Notes: a model not told the origin generated them from the sequence alone. A stretch of 64,000 nucleotides of DNA from Sphingomonas cannabina (GCF_021391395.1 NZ_CP090059.1:372001-436000), one strand, 5' to 3'. Shown: positions 19,486 to 28,738, counted from the first letter of the stretch. Numbers and translations are program-made.

Positions 19486-21060
19486 TTACTCGGCCGCTTC
19501 CGCCAACTCCGGCTCCTTCCAAACCAGCACCGGCTTACGCGCCGCCAGCGTCTCGTCGAGGCGGCGCCGCGGGGCGAAGTGCGGGGCGGACTTGAGCGCC
19601 GAGTCGCCGGCCCTGGCGCGCTCCGCTACCGACCGCAAGGCACCGATGAACTGGTCGAGCGCCGCCTTGCTCTCGGTCTCGGTCGGCTCGACCAGCATCG
19701 CACCGTGGACGACGAGCGGGAAGTACATCGTCATCGGGTGATAGCCCTCGTCGATCAGCGCCTTGGCGACGTCGATCGTCGAGAAGCCCTCGGCCAGCCC
19801 CTCGTCGGAGAAGATCGCCTCGTGCATGCACGGCCCCGACGCCGCGAACGGCGCGTCGAGCGTGCCCTCCAGGCTGCGCAGGACATAGTTGGCGTTGAGC
19901 ACCGAATCCTCGGCGACCTGCCTGAGGCCGTCGGCGCCGTGGCTGAGGATATAGGTCAGCGCCCGCGTGAACATGCCCATCTGCCCGTGGAACGCGGTCA
20001 TGCGCCCGAAGGTCGCGGGATGATCCTCGTCGGCGGTCTCCTCCTCGACCAGCTTGTAGTGGCCGTCCGGCATCTTCGCGACGAAGGGCAGCGGACCGTA
20101 GGGCGACAGCGCCTCCGACAGCACCACCGGGCCCGCGCCTGGGCCGCCGCCGCCGTGCGGCGTCGAGAAGGTCTTGTGGAGGTTGATGTGCATCGCATCG
20201 ATGCCGAGGTCACCCGGCCGCACCCGGCCGACGATCGCGTTGAAGTTGGCGCCGTCGCAATAGACGTAGCCGCCGACGGCGTGGACCGCGTCCGAGATCG
20301 CCTTCATGTCGCGCTCGAACAGGCCGCAGGTGTTGGGGTTGGTGATCATCACCGCGGCGACGTCCGGGCCCAGCCGCGCCTTGAGCGCTTCGAGGTCGAC
20401 GCGGCCGTCGGTGTTCGCCGGAATGTCCTCGACCGTATAGCCGGCGAAGGCAGCGGTGGCGGGGTTGGTGCCGTGGGCGCTCTCCGGCACCAGGATCACC
20501 TTGCGGTGTCCCTCGCCGCGTGCCTCCAGCGCCGCCTTGATCGCCAGGATGCCGCACAGCTCGCCGTGCGCGCCGGCCTTCGGGCTCATCGCCACGCCGT
20601 GCATGCCGGTCAGCTCGATCAACCAGAAGGCCAGCTCGTTGATCACCTGCAGCGCACCCTGCACCGTGTCGACCGGCTGCAGCGGGTGGAGATCGGCAAA
20701 GCCCGGCATCCGCGCGACCTTCTCGTTGAGGCGCGGATTGTGCTTCATCGTGCACGAGCCGAGCGGGAATAGCCCGAGGTCGATCGCGTAATTCTGGCGG
20801 CTGAGGCGGGTGTAGTGGCGCACCGCCTCGGGCTCGCTGAGGCCGGGCAGGCCGATCGGTGCAGAGCGCTCCAGGCCGGCCAGGCGCGATCCGTTCGCCG
20901 CGGGCGCGGGGCCGAAGTCGACGCCGGTGGTCTCGGTCGAGCCGATCTCGAAGATCAGCGGTTCCTCCAGCATCAGCGCGCGGTTGCCGGTGAAGGTCGC
21001 GGCCTCGCCGGTGCCGGCCTGCGGCGCCTCGGGGCGCCAGCCGCTCGGATTGATCGTCAT
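19486..21060 (-). CDS. gcvPB: Glycine dehydrogenase (decarboxylating) subunit 2
   Basis: The C-terminal half of the split P-protein of the glycine cleavage system, 524 residues, cytosolic. The pyridoxal-phosphate lysine is in [17 protein letters not shown] (about Lys296). Other family segments are [26 protein letters not shown] and [14 protein letters not shown]. The ATG at 21060 overlaps the gcvPA stop in an ATGA, consistent with equal synthesis of the two subunits. It is the last gene of the riboswitch-controlled gcvT-H-PA-PB operon and converges on the short DUF1674 gene. Confidence 0.97.
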   Translation of the reverse strand: MTINPSGWRPEAPQAGTGEAATFTGNRALMLEEPLIFEIGSTETTGVDFGPAPAANGSRLAGLERSAPIGLPGLSEPEAVRHYTRLSRQNYAIDLGLFPLGSCTMKHNPRLNEKVARMPGFADLHPLQPVDTVQGALQVINELAFWLIELTGMHGVAMSPKAGAHGELCGILAIKAALEARGEGHRKVILVPESAHGTNPATAAFAGYTVEDIPANTDGRVDLEALKARLGPDVAAVMITNPNTCGLFERDMKAISDAVHAVGGYVYCDGANFNAIVGRVRPGDLGIDAMHINLHKTFSTPHGGGGPGAGPVVLSEALSPYGPLPFVAKMPDGHYKLVEEETADEDHPATFGRMTAFHGQMGMFTRALTYILSHGADGLRQVAEDSVLNANYVLRSLEGTLDAPFAASGPCMHEAIFSDEGLAEGFSTIDVAKALIDEGYHPMTMYFPLVVHGAMLVEPTETESKAALDQFIGALRSVAERARAGDSALKSAPHFAPRRRLDETLAARKPVLVWKEPELAEAAE

Positions 21061-22421
21061 GCCAGCACCTCCCTCAGCGCCTCGGCAAGCACGGCGACGT
21101 CCTCCGCCGTGGTGGTTTCGGTGACGGCGACGACGAGCCCGTTCTCGAGGCTCTCCGCGCCCGGGTAGAGCCGGCCCAGCGAGACGCCCGCCAGGATATC
21201 GCTGTCGGCGAGCTGGCGCACGACCGGGCGTGCTTCCTTGCTCAGGCGCAGGGTGAACTCGTTGAAGAAGCTCGGCGTCACCAGTTCGACCCCCGGCACC
21301 TCGGCCAGCCGGTCGGCGGCGGCGGAGGCGGCGGCGTGGTTGACCCGGGCGAGCTGGCGCAGGCCGGCTTCGCCGAGCAGGGTCATGTGGATCGAGAAGG
21401 CGAGCGCGCACAGCCCCGAGTTGGTGCAGATGTTCGACGTCGCCTTCTCGCGGCGTATGTGCTGTTCGCGGGTGGAGAGCGTGAGGACGAAGCCGCGCTT
21501 GCCGTCGGCGTCGACCGTCTCGCCGGTGAGGCGGCCGGGCATCTGGCGCACCAGCTTCTCCGAACAGCCGAACAGGCCGACATAGGGCCCGCCGAACTGG
21601 AGCCCGACGCCGATCGACTGACCCTCGCCGACGACGATGTCGGCGCCCATCTCGCCCGGCGACTTGAGCAGGCCGAGCGCGACCGGCTCGGTGACCACCG
21701 CGACGAGCAGCGCCTTCTTCGCATGGCACGCCGCAGCGAGCTCGGAGAGGTCGGCGATGCGGCCGAGAATGTCGGGGTACTGGACGACCACGCACGACGT
21801 ATCATCGTCGATCTTGTCGATCAGCGCGGTGGTATCGGGCTCCGCAACCAGATCCGGCAGCGAGGTCTCGAGCACGTCGCCGGTGAACTTCGCCATGGTC
21901 TTCGCGACCGAGACGTAATGCGGGTGTAGCCCGCCCGAGAGCACCGCCTTCGCCCGCCGCGTCACGCGGCGCGCCATCACGATCGCTTCCCAGCAGGCGG
22001 TCGAGCCGTCGTACATCGAGGCGTTGGCGACGTCGGTCCCGAGCAGGCGCGCGACCTGCGTCTGGAACTCGAACAGCATCTGCAGCGTGCCCTGCGCGAT
22101 CTCCGGCTGGTAGGGCGTGTAGGCGGTCAGATACTCGCCGCGCTGGATGAGATGGTCGACGCTCGCCGGCACATGGTGGCGATAGGCGCCGCAGCCGAGG
22201 AAGAAGGGCGCATCGCCCGCCGCCAGGTTCTTGCGCGCGAGCGCGGCCATGTGGCGCTCGACAGCGAGTTCCGAGGCGTGGAGCGGCAGGCCTGGGATCG
22301 GACCGTCGAGCCGTGCGGCCTCCGGCACGTCGACGAACAGGTCGTCGATCGATCTGGCGCCGATGACGCCGAGCATCGCCTCGCGATCGGGCTGGGTGAG
22401 GGGGAGGTAGCGCAATGTCAT
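21057..22421 (-). CDS. gcvPA: Glycine dehydrogenase (decarboxylating) subunit 1
   Basis: The N-terminal half of the split P-protein, 454 residues. Family segments run in order: [63 protein letters not shown] and [12 protein letters not shown]. With gcvPB it decarboxylates glycine and passes the aminomethyl group to the lipoyl arm of GcvH. A family D palindrome lies between gcvH and this gene, so the operon message carries that hairpin. The start at 22421 gives the typical [17 protein letters not shown] beginning. Confidence 0.97.
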   Translation of the reverse strand: MTLRYLPLTQPDREAMLGVIGARSIDDLFVDVPEAARLDGPIPGLPLHASELAVERHMAALARKNLAAGDAPFFLGCGAYRHHVPASVDHLIQRGEYLTAYTPYQPEIAQGTLQMLFEFQTQVARLLGTDVANASMYDGSTACWEAIVMARRVTRRAKAVLSGGLHPHYVSVAKTMAKFTGDVLETSLPDLVAEPDTTALIDKIDDDTSCVVVQYPDILGRIADLSELAAACHAKKALLVAVVTEPVALGLLKSPGEMGADIVVGEGQSIGVGLQFGGPYVGLFGCSEKLVRQMPGRLTGETVDADGKRGFVLTLSTREQHIRREKATSNICTNSGLCALAFSIHMTLLGEAGLRQLARVNHAAASAAADRLAEVPGVELVTPSFFNEFTLRLSKEARPVVRQLADSDILAGVSLGRLYPGAESLENGLVVAVTETTTAEDVAVLAEALREVLA

Positions 22422-22426
22422 TCTCC

Positions 22427-22535
22427 AAGCCCCTCCCCTTCAGGGGAGGGGTAAGGGGTGGGGGAGTGCCGTCTCACCGAGCCTGTGGCCTGCAGACAGT
22501 CCCCACCCCAACCCCTCCCCTGAAGGGGAGGGGCT
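22427..22535. repeat. Palindromic element, family D inside the gcv operon
   Basis: Facing arms AGCCCCTCCCCTTCAGGGGA and its inverse are separated by a GGGTGGGGGAG...CTCCCCACCCC-type inner region. The element lies 5 bases 5' of the gcvPA start codon and 7 bases 3' of the gcvH stop. The GGGGGAGG upstream of gcvPA that could serve as a ribosome site is part of gcvPA itself rather than the spacer. The strong hairpin in the intergenic message could protect or process the upstream gcvT-gcvH part. Confidence 0.86.
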
Positions 22536-22542
22536 TTCAGGG

Positions 22543-22914
22543 TTACAGCTTGCTTACGAAATCCTGGTACTTGGCCTCGTCCATCAGGCTCTCCAGCTCG
22601 CCGGCATCGGCGATGGTGAGCTTGAAGAACCAGCCCTCGCCCTCGGGGTCCGAATTGACGAGGCTCGGGTCGTCGCCGAGCGCGGCGTTGCCCTCGATCA
22701 CCGTGCCGGAGACCGGCGAGTAGACGTCGGATGCGGCCTTGACCGACTCGACCACCGCGGCGTCGTCGCCCTTGGCGAGCCGGCGGCCGCCCTCGGGCAC
22801 CTCGACGAACACGATGTCGCCGAGCTGGCCCTGGGCATAGTCGGTGATGCCGACGGTCGCGGTGTCGCCGTCGACGTCGATCCATTCATGGTCTTCGGTG
22901 AAATAGCGGCTCAT
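22543..22914 (-). CDS. gcvH: Glycine cleavage system protein H
   Basis: A 123-residue lipoyl carrier that shuttles the aminomethyl group between the P and T proteins. The lipoylated lysine is Lys59 in [17 protein letters not shown], and the protein begins with the classic [11 protein letters not shown]. The ATG at 22914 lies 4 bases 3' of the gcvT stop at 22919. The longer in-frame extension upstream is an overlap with gcvT and is not needed. Second gene of the glycine-responsive operon. Confidence 0.97.
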   Translation of the reverse strand: MSRYFTEDHEWIDVDGDTATVGITDYAQGQLGDIVFVEVPEGGRRLAKGDDAAVVESVKAASDVYSPVSGTVIEGNAALGDDPSLVNSDPEGEGWFFKLTIADAGELESLMDEAKYQDFVSKL

Positions 22915-22918
22915 CTGG

Positions 22919-24052
22919 TCAGGCTCCCTGGCGGACATAGCGATGGGGGACAAAGGGCATGGCGGTGACGGTGGCTTGGTGCAGCTTGCCGCGCTGGGTG
23001 AGCGTGACCTTGCTGCCGGGCGCGGCGAAGGCGGCGGCGACATAGGCCATTGCGATCGGCGCGCCGACGCTGGGAGCGAAGCCGCCCGAGGTGACGCGGC
23101 CGATCTCGCTGCCTTCGCCGTCGACCACCAGCGCGCCTTCGCGCACCGGCTGACGGCCCTCGACGGCGAGGCCGACGCGCTTCACCGCCGGACCCTGCTC
23201 GCGCTCGAGCATGATGCGGGCATGGCCGGGGAAGCCGCCTTCCTCGCGCCGGCGCTTCGACAGCGCGAAGCCGAGGTCGGCCATCACCGGCGTCGTCTCG
23301 GGATCGAGGTCGTGGCCGTAGAGCGGCAGCCCCGCCTCCAGCCGCAGCGAATCGCGCGCGCCGAGGCCGATCGGCCTGACCTCGGGCTCGGCCGTGATCG
23401 CGTCGGCGAACGCCTCGGCGCGGTCGGCGGCGATCGAGATCTCGAACCCGTCCTCGCCGGTATAGCCCGAGCGGCTGACCCACAGCGGCGTGCCCGCCCA
23501 GTCGAAGCGGCCGCCGGTCATGAACACCAATGTCTCGACGCCGGGCGCCAGCCGTTTGAGCGCGTCGACCGCCTTCGGGCCCTGCAGCGCGAGCAGCGCG
23601 TGCTCGTCCATATGGTTGAGCGTGATGTCGTCGGGCAGCGAATCGCGCAGGTGGCCGATATCGTCGAACTTCACCGCGCCGTTGACGACCATGTAGATGC
23701 CGCCCGGCCAGCGCGTGATCATGATGTCGTCGAGAATGCCGCCATTGTCGGCGAGCAGCAGGGAGTAGCGTTGCTGATGGACCTTGAGCCCCTTCACGTC
23801 GGCCGGGATCAGCGCCTCCAGCGCCGCGTCCAGACCTTCGCCCGACAGCAGCAGCTGGCCCATGTGGCTGACGTCGAACAGCCCGGCCGATTCGCGCACC
23901 CACAGATGCTCGGCCATGATCCCTTCGTACTGGACCGGCATGTGATAGCCCGCAAACGGCACCATCCGGCCGCCCCGCGCGCGGTGCCAGGCGTCGAGCG
24001 GGAGCGTCATCGGCTCCTCGGCGATCGGCTGGTCGATAGTGTCGTCGCTCAT
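22919..24052 (-). CDS. gcvT: Aminomethyltransferase (glycine cleavage T protein)
   Basis: Transfers the methylene group from lipoyl-GcvH to tetrahydrofolate with release of ammonia. It has 377 residues. Folate-binding and family motifs include [46 protein letters not shown] and, near the C-terminus, [13 protein letters not shown]. The ATG at 24052 starts MSDDTIDQ; an in-frame ATG at 24127 would lie in the second riboswitch aptamer and is unlikely. First gene of the operon and the direct target of the glycine riboswitch. Confidence 0.97.
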   Translation of the reverse strand: MSDDTIDQPIAEEPMTLPLDAWHRARGGRMVPFAGYHMPVQYEGIMAEHLWVRESAGLFDVSHMGQLLLSGEGLDAALEALIPADVKGLKVHQQRYSLLLADNGGILDDIMITRWPGGIYMVVNGAVKFDDIGHLRDSLPDDITLNHMDEHALLALQGPKAVDALKRLAPGVETLVFMTGGRFDWAGTPLWVSRSGYTGEDGFEISIAADRAEAFADAITAEPEVRPIGLGARDSLRLEAGLPLYGHDLDPETTPVMADLGFALSKRRREEGGFPGHARIMLEREQGPAVKRVGLAVEGRQPVREGALVVDGEGSEIGRVTSGGFAPSVGAPIAMAYVAAAFAAPGSKVTLTQRGKLHQATVTAMPFVPHRYVRQGA

Positions 24053-24112
24053 GGCCGGCCTTCCGTTTCGATGGGTCTGCGACGGCAACGCGCGTATCGC
24101 GCCATTGTCCGC

Positions 24113-24300
24113 CGCCCCCTCTGTCACGGAAACCTGAGAGCTTTGACCCCGGCCGCGGCCGGGGCTTACCCCTTCGGTGGCCCCGCTCGCGCGGGACGCT
24201 TTCCAGAGTGTCGGGCCTCGCGCGGTCCCTTGTGCCTGAGAGATTCCGGGGCGGTTGCTCCTTCGGCGGCGAGGGGCGTGCCCCTCACTCTCTCCCGCGC
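24113..24300 (-). promoter_or_regulatory. Tandem glycine riboswitch
   Basis: Read on the minus strand, two glycine aptamers follow one another. The first (about 24300-24228) has GGGAGAGAG, then the conserved CGCCGCCGAAGGAGCAA and AATCTCTCAGGCACAAGG. The second (about 24215-24123) has CTCTGGAAAGCG, CCACCGAAGGGGTAAG and AGCTCTCAGGTTTCCGTGAC. These GCCGAAGG and CTCTCAGG words are the diagnostic core of the glycine riboswitch. It lies about 60 bases upstream of gcvT, so glycine binding is expected to turn the cleavage operon on. The remaining 60 bases up to the pgi stop hold no other recognised signal. Confidence 0.95.
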
Positions 24301-24360
24301 GCGCCTCGGCCGGTCACCCGGCCTCGACCGGCCAAGCTCTGGCCGCGCCTTTTGTCCGAG

Positions 24361-25851
24361 TCAATCGCCGAACGCGCGCGCGATCAAATCCTTTGTGGAC
24401 GGATCGAAGTCGCCACCGCCCTGATCGGCCGCCTTCGCCATCTCCTTGCCCAGCTCGACGCCGAACTGGTCGAACGGGTTGATGCCGAGCAGCGCCGCGC
24501 TGGTGAAGACGCGCTGCTCGTAGAAGGCGATCAGCGCGCCGAGCGTCCGCGCGTCGAGCGTGTCGAGCAGGATCGTGCTCGACGGCCGGTTGCCCGGATA
24601 GGCGCGCGCGGCGTCGTCGTTGGGCCGCCCCTTCATCAGCGCAGCGCCCTGCGCGAAGGCGTTGAGGAGGAGCTGGCGGTGATGGACGTCGGCCAGCGCA
24701 TCGCCCGGCTCGATCGAGGCGACGAACTCGACCGGCACCAGATGTGTGCCCTGGTGGAGGAGCTGGAACACCGCATGCTGCGCATCGGTGCCGACCCCGC
24801 CCCAGGTAATCGGCGCGGTCGGCCGGTCGAGCGGCTTGCCGTCGACGGTGACGCCCTTGCCGTTCGATTCCATCTCGAGCTGCTGGAGATAGGAAGGCAG
24901 CAGCCGGAGGCGCTCGTCATAAGCGAAGGTCGCGCGGGTTTCGCAATGCCGGACCTGCGCGTAGAACAGGTCGGCGAAGGCGGCGAGCACCGGGGCGTTC
25001 TCATGCGAGGCGGCCAGGCGGAAATGGCGGTCCATCTCCGCCGCGCCTTCCAGCAACTCCTGGAACGAGTCCCAGCCGAGCGCGAGCGCCGCCGGGAAGC
25101 CGATCGAGGACCACAGCGAATAGCGTCCGCCGACGCTCTCGGCGAACGGCAGCACGCGCGTCTCGTCGACGCCCCATTCGATCGCCTTCTCGGGCGCGGC
25201 GGTCAGCGCGATCACGCGGCCATAGGGATCCTCGACCCCGTCCTCGGCCATCCAGGCGATCGCGCTCTGCGCGTTGAGCAAAGTCTCGGTGGTGGTGAAG
25301 GTCTTGGACGCGACCACCAGCAACGTCGCCGCCGGATCGAAGCGTGCGAACGCCTCCTCCAGCGCGGCGCCGTCGACGTTGGAGACCACCGCCACCTCGT
25401 AGCGCGCGCTTTCGCGGCCGAGCGCGTCGACCAGCAGGTCCGGTCCCAGCGCCGAGCCGCCGATGCCGATGTGGAGGACGTGGCGGATCGGGCCCAGCGC
25501 ATCGGCCTCGATCGCGTCGATGAGAGCGCGCATCCGCGCGTGCAGCGCCTGGGCGCGGGCGACGCTCTCTTCCGCGCCCTCGCCGCGCTCGGCGGTGTGC
25601 TCGGCGGCGCGGCCCTCGCTGGTGTTGACAGCCTCGCCGGCGAACAGCGCATCGCGCCGCGCGGCGAGCCCCGCCGACTTCGCCAGCCCCTCGAACGCCG
25701 CGATCGCCGCCGCGTCGAGATGCGTCTTGGAGAAGTCGAAATGGATGCCCGCGACATCGACCGAGAATCGCTTCACGCGATCGGGATCGTCCTGGAACAG
25801 CTCGACCAGGCTGGGGGGATTCAGCGCCTCGACCTTCGACCAGTCCGTCAT
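24361..25851 (-). CDS. pgi: Glucose-6-phosphate isomerase
   Basis: Interconverts glucose 6-phosphate and fructose 6-phosphate. It has 496 residues with both family signatures: VVASKTFTTTETLLNA and, near the active site, GKEMAKA close to the C-terminus; HIGIGGSALGPDL marks the sugar-phosphate-binding loop. Three in-frame ATGs lie close together. The one at 25851 was chosen because AAGGAG sits 6 bases upstream of it. It diverges from lepB, with 79 bases between start codons. Transcription may run on into the gcv leader, since no clear terminator is seen before the riboswitch. Confidence 0.97.
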   Translation of the reverse strand: MTDWSKVEALNPPSLVELFQDDPDRVKRFSVDVAGIHFDFSKTHLDAAAIAAFEGLAKSAGLAARRDALFAGEAVNTSEGRAAEHTAERGEGAEESVARAQALHARMRALIDAIEADALGPIRHVLHIGIGGSALGPDLLVDALGRESARYEVAVVSNVDGAALEEAFARFDPAATLLVVASKTFTTTETLLNAQSAIAWMAEDGVEDPYGRVIALTAAPEKAIEWGVDETRVLPFAESVGGRYSLWSSIGFPAALALGWDSFQELLEGAAEMDRHFRLAASHENAPVLAAFADLFYAQVRHCETRATFAYDERLRLLPSYLQQLEMESNGKGVTVDGKPLDRPTAPITWGGVGTDAQHAVFQLLHQGTHLVPVEFVASIEPGDALADVHHRQLLLNAFAQGAALMKGRPNDDAARAYPGNRPSSTILLDTLDARTLGALIAFYEQRVFTSAALLGINPFDQFGVELGKEMAKAADQGGGDFDPSTKDLIARAFGD

Positions 25852-25930
25852 GTGCATCTCCTTGGGGGACAGCGCCACCTAAAGCCTAATGCTTGACGCG
25901 CAAGGCGCGCCGCCACATGCCGTGCACATC

Positions 25931-26746
25931 ATGTCCGACACCGCTACCGCTCCGGCGACAAAGCCCAAGCGCTCCGAATGGCGCGAGACGCTGAGCTTCC
26001 TCATCAAGCTCGCGCTGATCGTGTTCGTCTTCCGCAGCTTCATCCTCTCGCCCTTCTCGATCCCGAGCGAGTCGATGCTGCCGCGGCTCTTGATCGGCGA
26101 CTATCTCTTCATCTCCAAGTGGAACTACGGTTATTCCCGGCACTCGCTGCCGTTCAGCCTGCCGCTGATCCCCGGCCGCATCTTCCCGTCGACGCCCGCG
26201 CGCGGCGACGTGGTGGTGTTCAAGGCGCCGCCGGGCAACAAGGCCGACTATATCAAGCGCGTGATCGGCGTCCCCGGCGACACCATCCAGATGGTCCACG
26301 GCCAGCTCGTGCTGAACGGAAAGCCGGTGCCCAAGCAGCGCGTCGCCGATTTCATCGTGCCGATCACCCCCAACTACGGCTGCGAGGCGCAGTTCCAGGA
26401 CGATGTCGGCGGCAAGCCGGTGTGCCGCTACCAGCAGTTCCGCGAGACGCTGCCCAACGGCAAGAGCTACAACGTGCTCGACCGCGGCTATTACCCGCAG
26501 GCCGACGACACCGGCGTCTACACCGTGCCGGCCGGCCACCTGTTCATGATGGGCGACAACCGCGACGCCAGCGCCGACAGCCGCTTCCCCGCGGTCGAGG
26601 GCGAGGCGATCGGGCTGGTGCCGATCGAGAATGTCGAAGGCAAGGCGCTGGTCAACTTCTGGTCGACCGACGGCACGGCCAACTGGTTCCTGCCGTGGAC
26701 CTGGTTCACCGCCGCGCGGTGGAAGCGTCTCGGGATGGGGTTCTGA
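25931..26746 (+). CDS. lepB: Signal peptidase I
   Basis: Membrane-bound protease that removes signal peptides from exported proteins. It has 271 residues. One N-terminal membrane segment (about 21-40) is followed by the catalytic serine in SIPSESMLPRLLIGD (Ser48) and the general-base lysine in YIKRVIGVPGD (about Lys109). The box GHLFMMGDNRDASADSR is the C-terminal family signature. The ATG at 25931 was chosen; an in-frame ATG at 25889 would add 14 residues of no visible value. First gene of the lepB-rnc-era run. Confidence 0.95.
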   Translation: MSDTATAPATKPKRSEWRETLSFLIKLALIVFVFRSFILSPFSIPSESMLPRLLIGDYLFISKWNYGYSRHSLPFSLPLIPGRIFPSTPARGDVVVFKAPPGNKADYIKRVIGVPGDTIQMVHGQLVLNGKPVPKQRVADFIVPITPNYGCEAQFQDDVGGKPVCRYQQFRETLPNGKSYNVLDRGYYPQADDTGVYTVPAGHLFMMGDNRDASADSRFPAVEGEAIGLVPIENVEGKALVNFWSTDGTANWFLPWTWFTAARWKRLGMGF

Positions 26747-27408
26747 GCAGCGATCTCGACGCCTGGCTCGCAGCGACGTTCGGCGCGGCTCCGGCCAACC
26801 GCGCCGTGTTCGAGCGTGCGCTGACGCACGGCAGCCAGGCCGCGGCAAATTACGAACGGCTCGAGTTCCTGGGCGACCGTGTGTTGGGGCTGGCCATGTC
26901 GGAATGGCTTTACGAGCGCTTTCCGGATGAGCCGGAGGGCCAGCTCTCCAAGCGGTTCAACGCGCTGGTGACCGGCCCGGTCTGCGCGGAAGTGGCGCGC
27001 GAGCTGGGGGTGCCGGCGCATGTCCGCCTCGGCAAGCAGGCGCGCGACGACGGCGCCGCGGCGAGCGACAACGTGCTCGGCGACGTGATGGAGGCGCTGA
27101 TCGGCGCGCTCTATCTCGACCGCGGGCTGAAGGCGGCGAGAGCCTTCGTCCGTCAGCATTGGGCCGACCGCATCGACCAGCTCCGCGCGCCGCAGCACCC
27201 CAAGTCCGCGCTCCAGGAATGGGCGGCCGCGCACAACCGACGCCCGCCAGAATATGCGGTGGTCGACCGCACCGGCCCGCATCACGCGCCGCGCTTTCGG
27301 GTGAAGGTCGCGATCGGCAAGCTCGCCGAGGCTGAGGGAGAGGGCACATCCAAGCAGGAAGCGGAGACGGCGGCGGCGGCGGCGTTGCTCGGGAAACTAA
27401 CGAAATGA
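26743..27408 (+). CDS. rnc: Ribonuclease III, apparent CTG start
   Basis: Cleaves double-stranded RNA in rRNA and mRNA processing. The signature NYERLEFLGDRVLGLAMSE with catalytic acidic residues is near the N-terminus, LGDVMEALIGALYLD is in the second half of the nuclease domain, and a double-stranded-RNA-binding domain occupies about residues 150-221. No ATG, GTG or TTG is suitably placed. A CTG at 26743 overlaps the lepB stop as CTGA and aligns the ALTH motif at the same residue number as in E. coli RNase III. The nearest conventional alternative is GTG at 26719, which would add 8 residues and overlap lepB by 28 bases. Confidence 0.93.
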   Translation: MSSDLDAWLAATFGAAPANRAVFERALTHGSQAAANYERLEFLGDRVLGLAMSEWLYERFPDEPEGQLSKRFNALVTGPVCAEVARELGVPAHVRLGKQARDDGAAASDNVLGDVMEALIGALYLDRGLKAARAFVRQHWADRIDQLRAPQHPKSALQEWAAAHNRRPPEYAVVDRTGPHHAPRFRVKVAIGKLAEAEGEGTSKQEAETAAAAALLGKLTK

Positions 27409-27421
27409 GCCTCGTCCCTCT

Positions 27422-27453
27422 CCCCGTTCGTGCTGAGCTTGTCGAAGCACCGT
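27422..27453 (+). repeat. Family B arm, left of the GIY-YIG gene
   Basis: A single family B arm with CCGTTCGTGCTGAGCTTGTC followed by GAAGCACCGTTCTT. It is the inverted partner of the arm at 27749-27783. Over about 38 bases the two arms differ at roughly four positions. It begins 13 bases after the rnc stop. Confidence 0.9.
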
Positions 27454-27475
27454 TCTTTGATGGGGACAGCGGGCG

Positions 27476-27799
27476 ATGAGCTTCTGGGCCTATATGCTCC
27501 ATTGCCGTGGCGGCGTGTTCTATGTCGGCCACACCGACAATCTCGAAGCGCGTATTGCCGAGCATCATGCCGGCAAGTCCGCCTACACTCGGCAGTACCT
27601 CCCATTGGAGCTCGTCTGGTCGCAGGACTTCCCGACCCGTCTCGAAGCCCTGGAAACGGAACGCCGGATCAAGGGTTGGAGCCGGGCGAAGAAGCTGGCA
27701 TTGGTTCGAGGGGATTGGGCCGCGATTTCAGTGCTTGCGGCGAGCAAGAACGGTCCTTCGACAAGCTCAGGACGAACGGGTGAAGGGAACACCCCATGA
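27476..27799 (+). CDS. GIY-YIG nuclease family protein inside a repeat pair
   Basis: A 107-residue stand-alone GIY-YIG endonuclease of the UvrC/URI type. It shows the first strand FWAYMLHC, then GVFYVGHTDNLEARIAEHH (second motif and catalytic Arg), and ALETERRIKGWSRAKKLALV with the metal-binding Glu. The last 15 or so residues (NGPSTSSGRTGEGNTP) are encoded by the right-hand family B arm. Its TGA overlaps the era ATG as ATGA. It is inserted between rnc and era, genes usually adjacent. By eye it is less GC-rich than its neighbours. Whether the protein is active, and on what DNA, is unknown. Confidence 0.9.
   Translation: MSFWAYMLHCRGGVFYVGHTDNLEARIAEHHAGKSAYTRQYLPLELVWSQDFPTRLEALETERRIKGWSRAKKLALVRGDWAAISVLAASKNGPSTSSGRTGEGNTP
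27749..27783 (-). repeat. Family B arm, right of the GIY-YIG gene
   Basis: AAGAACGGTCCTTCGACAAG followed by CTCAGGACGAACGGG: the inverse of the arm at 27422-27453. It is translated as the C-terminal tail of the GIY-YIG protein, and the inner AAGAACGG word is shared by both arms. The arrangement equals a normal family B pair whose short spacer is replaced by a gene. Confidence 0.9.
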
Positions 27800-28689
27800 C
27801 CCAGCATTGCGGCCTCGTCGCCGTCGTCGGCGCGCCCAATGCGGGCAAGTCGACGCTCGTCAACGCGCTGGTCGGACAGAAGGTCGCGATCGTCAGCCCC
27901 AAGGCGCAGACCACGCGCGCGCGGCTGATGGGGATCGCGATCGAGGGCGACGCCCAGCTCCTGCTGGTAGACACGCCGGGCATCTTCGAGCCCCGCCGCC
28001 GGCTCGACCGGGCGATGGTCGCCGCCGCCTGGAGCGGCGCGGAGGGCGCCGACCTGATCGCACTGGTCGTCGACGGCAAGGCGGGGATCGGGCCAAAGGT
28101 GACCATGATCATCGAAGCGCTCAAGGCGCGGCCCGAGCCAAAGCTGCTCATCCTCAACAAGGTCGACGTCGCCGACAAGCCGCGCCTCCTCGGCCACGCG
28201 GCCAAGCTCAACGAACTGCTGCCGTTCGACGAGACCTTCTTCGTCAGCGCGACGACCGGTGACGGCGTGCCCGAGCTCAAGGCCGAACTCGCGAAACGGA
28301 TGCCCGAAGGCCCGTGGCATTTCCCCGAGGATCAGGTCGCCGACGTCACCGACCGGATGCTCGCCGCCGAGGTGACGCGCGAGCAGCTCTACCACCAGCT
28401 CCATGCCGAGCTCCCCTACGACAGCGCGGTCGAGACCGAGCTCTACAAGGAACGCGAGGACGGATCGGTCGAGATCCACCAGCAGATCCTGGTCGCGCGC
28501 GACACCCAGCGCGCGATCGTGCTCGGCAAGGGCGGCAGCCGCATCAAGGAGATCGGCGCCCGCGCCCGCGCCGAATTGAAGGAACTGCTCGGCGTGCCGG
28601 TCCACCTCTACCTGCACGTCAAGGTGAACCCGCGATGGGAGGAGGACCGCGGGCTCTATCGCGACATCGGGCTCGACTGGGTCGAGTGA
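27796..28689 (+). CDS. era: GTPase Era
   Basis: An essential GTPase that binds 16S rRNA and helps mature the 30S ribosomal subunit. It has 297 residues. The G1 motif GAPNAGKS is at 12-19, the G3 motif DTPG follows, and NKVD (G4) is near residue 120. The C-terminal KH domain shows VLGKGGSRIKEIG. The ATG at 27796 overlaps the stop of the GIY-YIG gene, so its translation may now be coupled to that gene rather than to rnc. A perfect 13-base stem hairpin follows the stop codon. Confidence 0.97.
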   Translation: MTQHCGLVAVVGAPNAGKSTLVNALVGQKVAIVSPKAQTTRARLMGIAIEGDAQLLLVDTPGIFEPRRRLDRAMVAAAWSGAEGADLIALVVDGKAGIGPKVTMIIEALKARPEPKLLILNKVDVADKPRLLGHAAKLNELLPFDETFFVSATTGDGVPELKAELAKRMPEGPWHFPEDQVADVTDRMLAAEVTREQLYHQLHAELPYDSAVETELYKEREDGSVEIHQQILVARDTQRAIVLGKGGSRIKEIGARARAELKELLGVPVHLYLHVKVNPRWEEDRGLYRDIGLDWVE

Positions 28690-28690
28690 C

Positions 28691-28733
28691 CGCGGCGCCG
28701 GCGTCAGAGGGTCGCCGGCGCCGCGCCCCCTTT
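28691..28733. terminator. Strong hairpin after era
   Basis: A perfect 13-base-pair stem: CGCGGCGCCGGCG at 28691-28703 pairs with CGCCGGCGCCGCG at 28713-28725 around a 9-base loop. It is followed by CCCCCTTT, a weak T tract. It lies between the convergent era and TonB-receptor genes, 1 base after the era stop, and could terminate both directions. Confidence 0.75.
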
Positions 28734-28738
28734 GGCCG

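Noticed and set aside
28691..28733. Palindrome after era considered as another dispersed element
   Set aside because: It is a single simple hairpin next to a T tract, unlike the paired families, and no second copy was seen.
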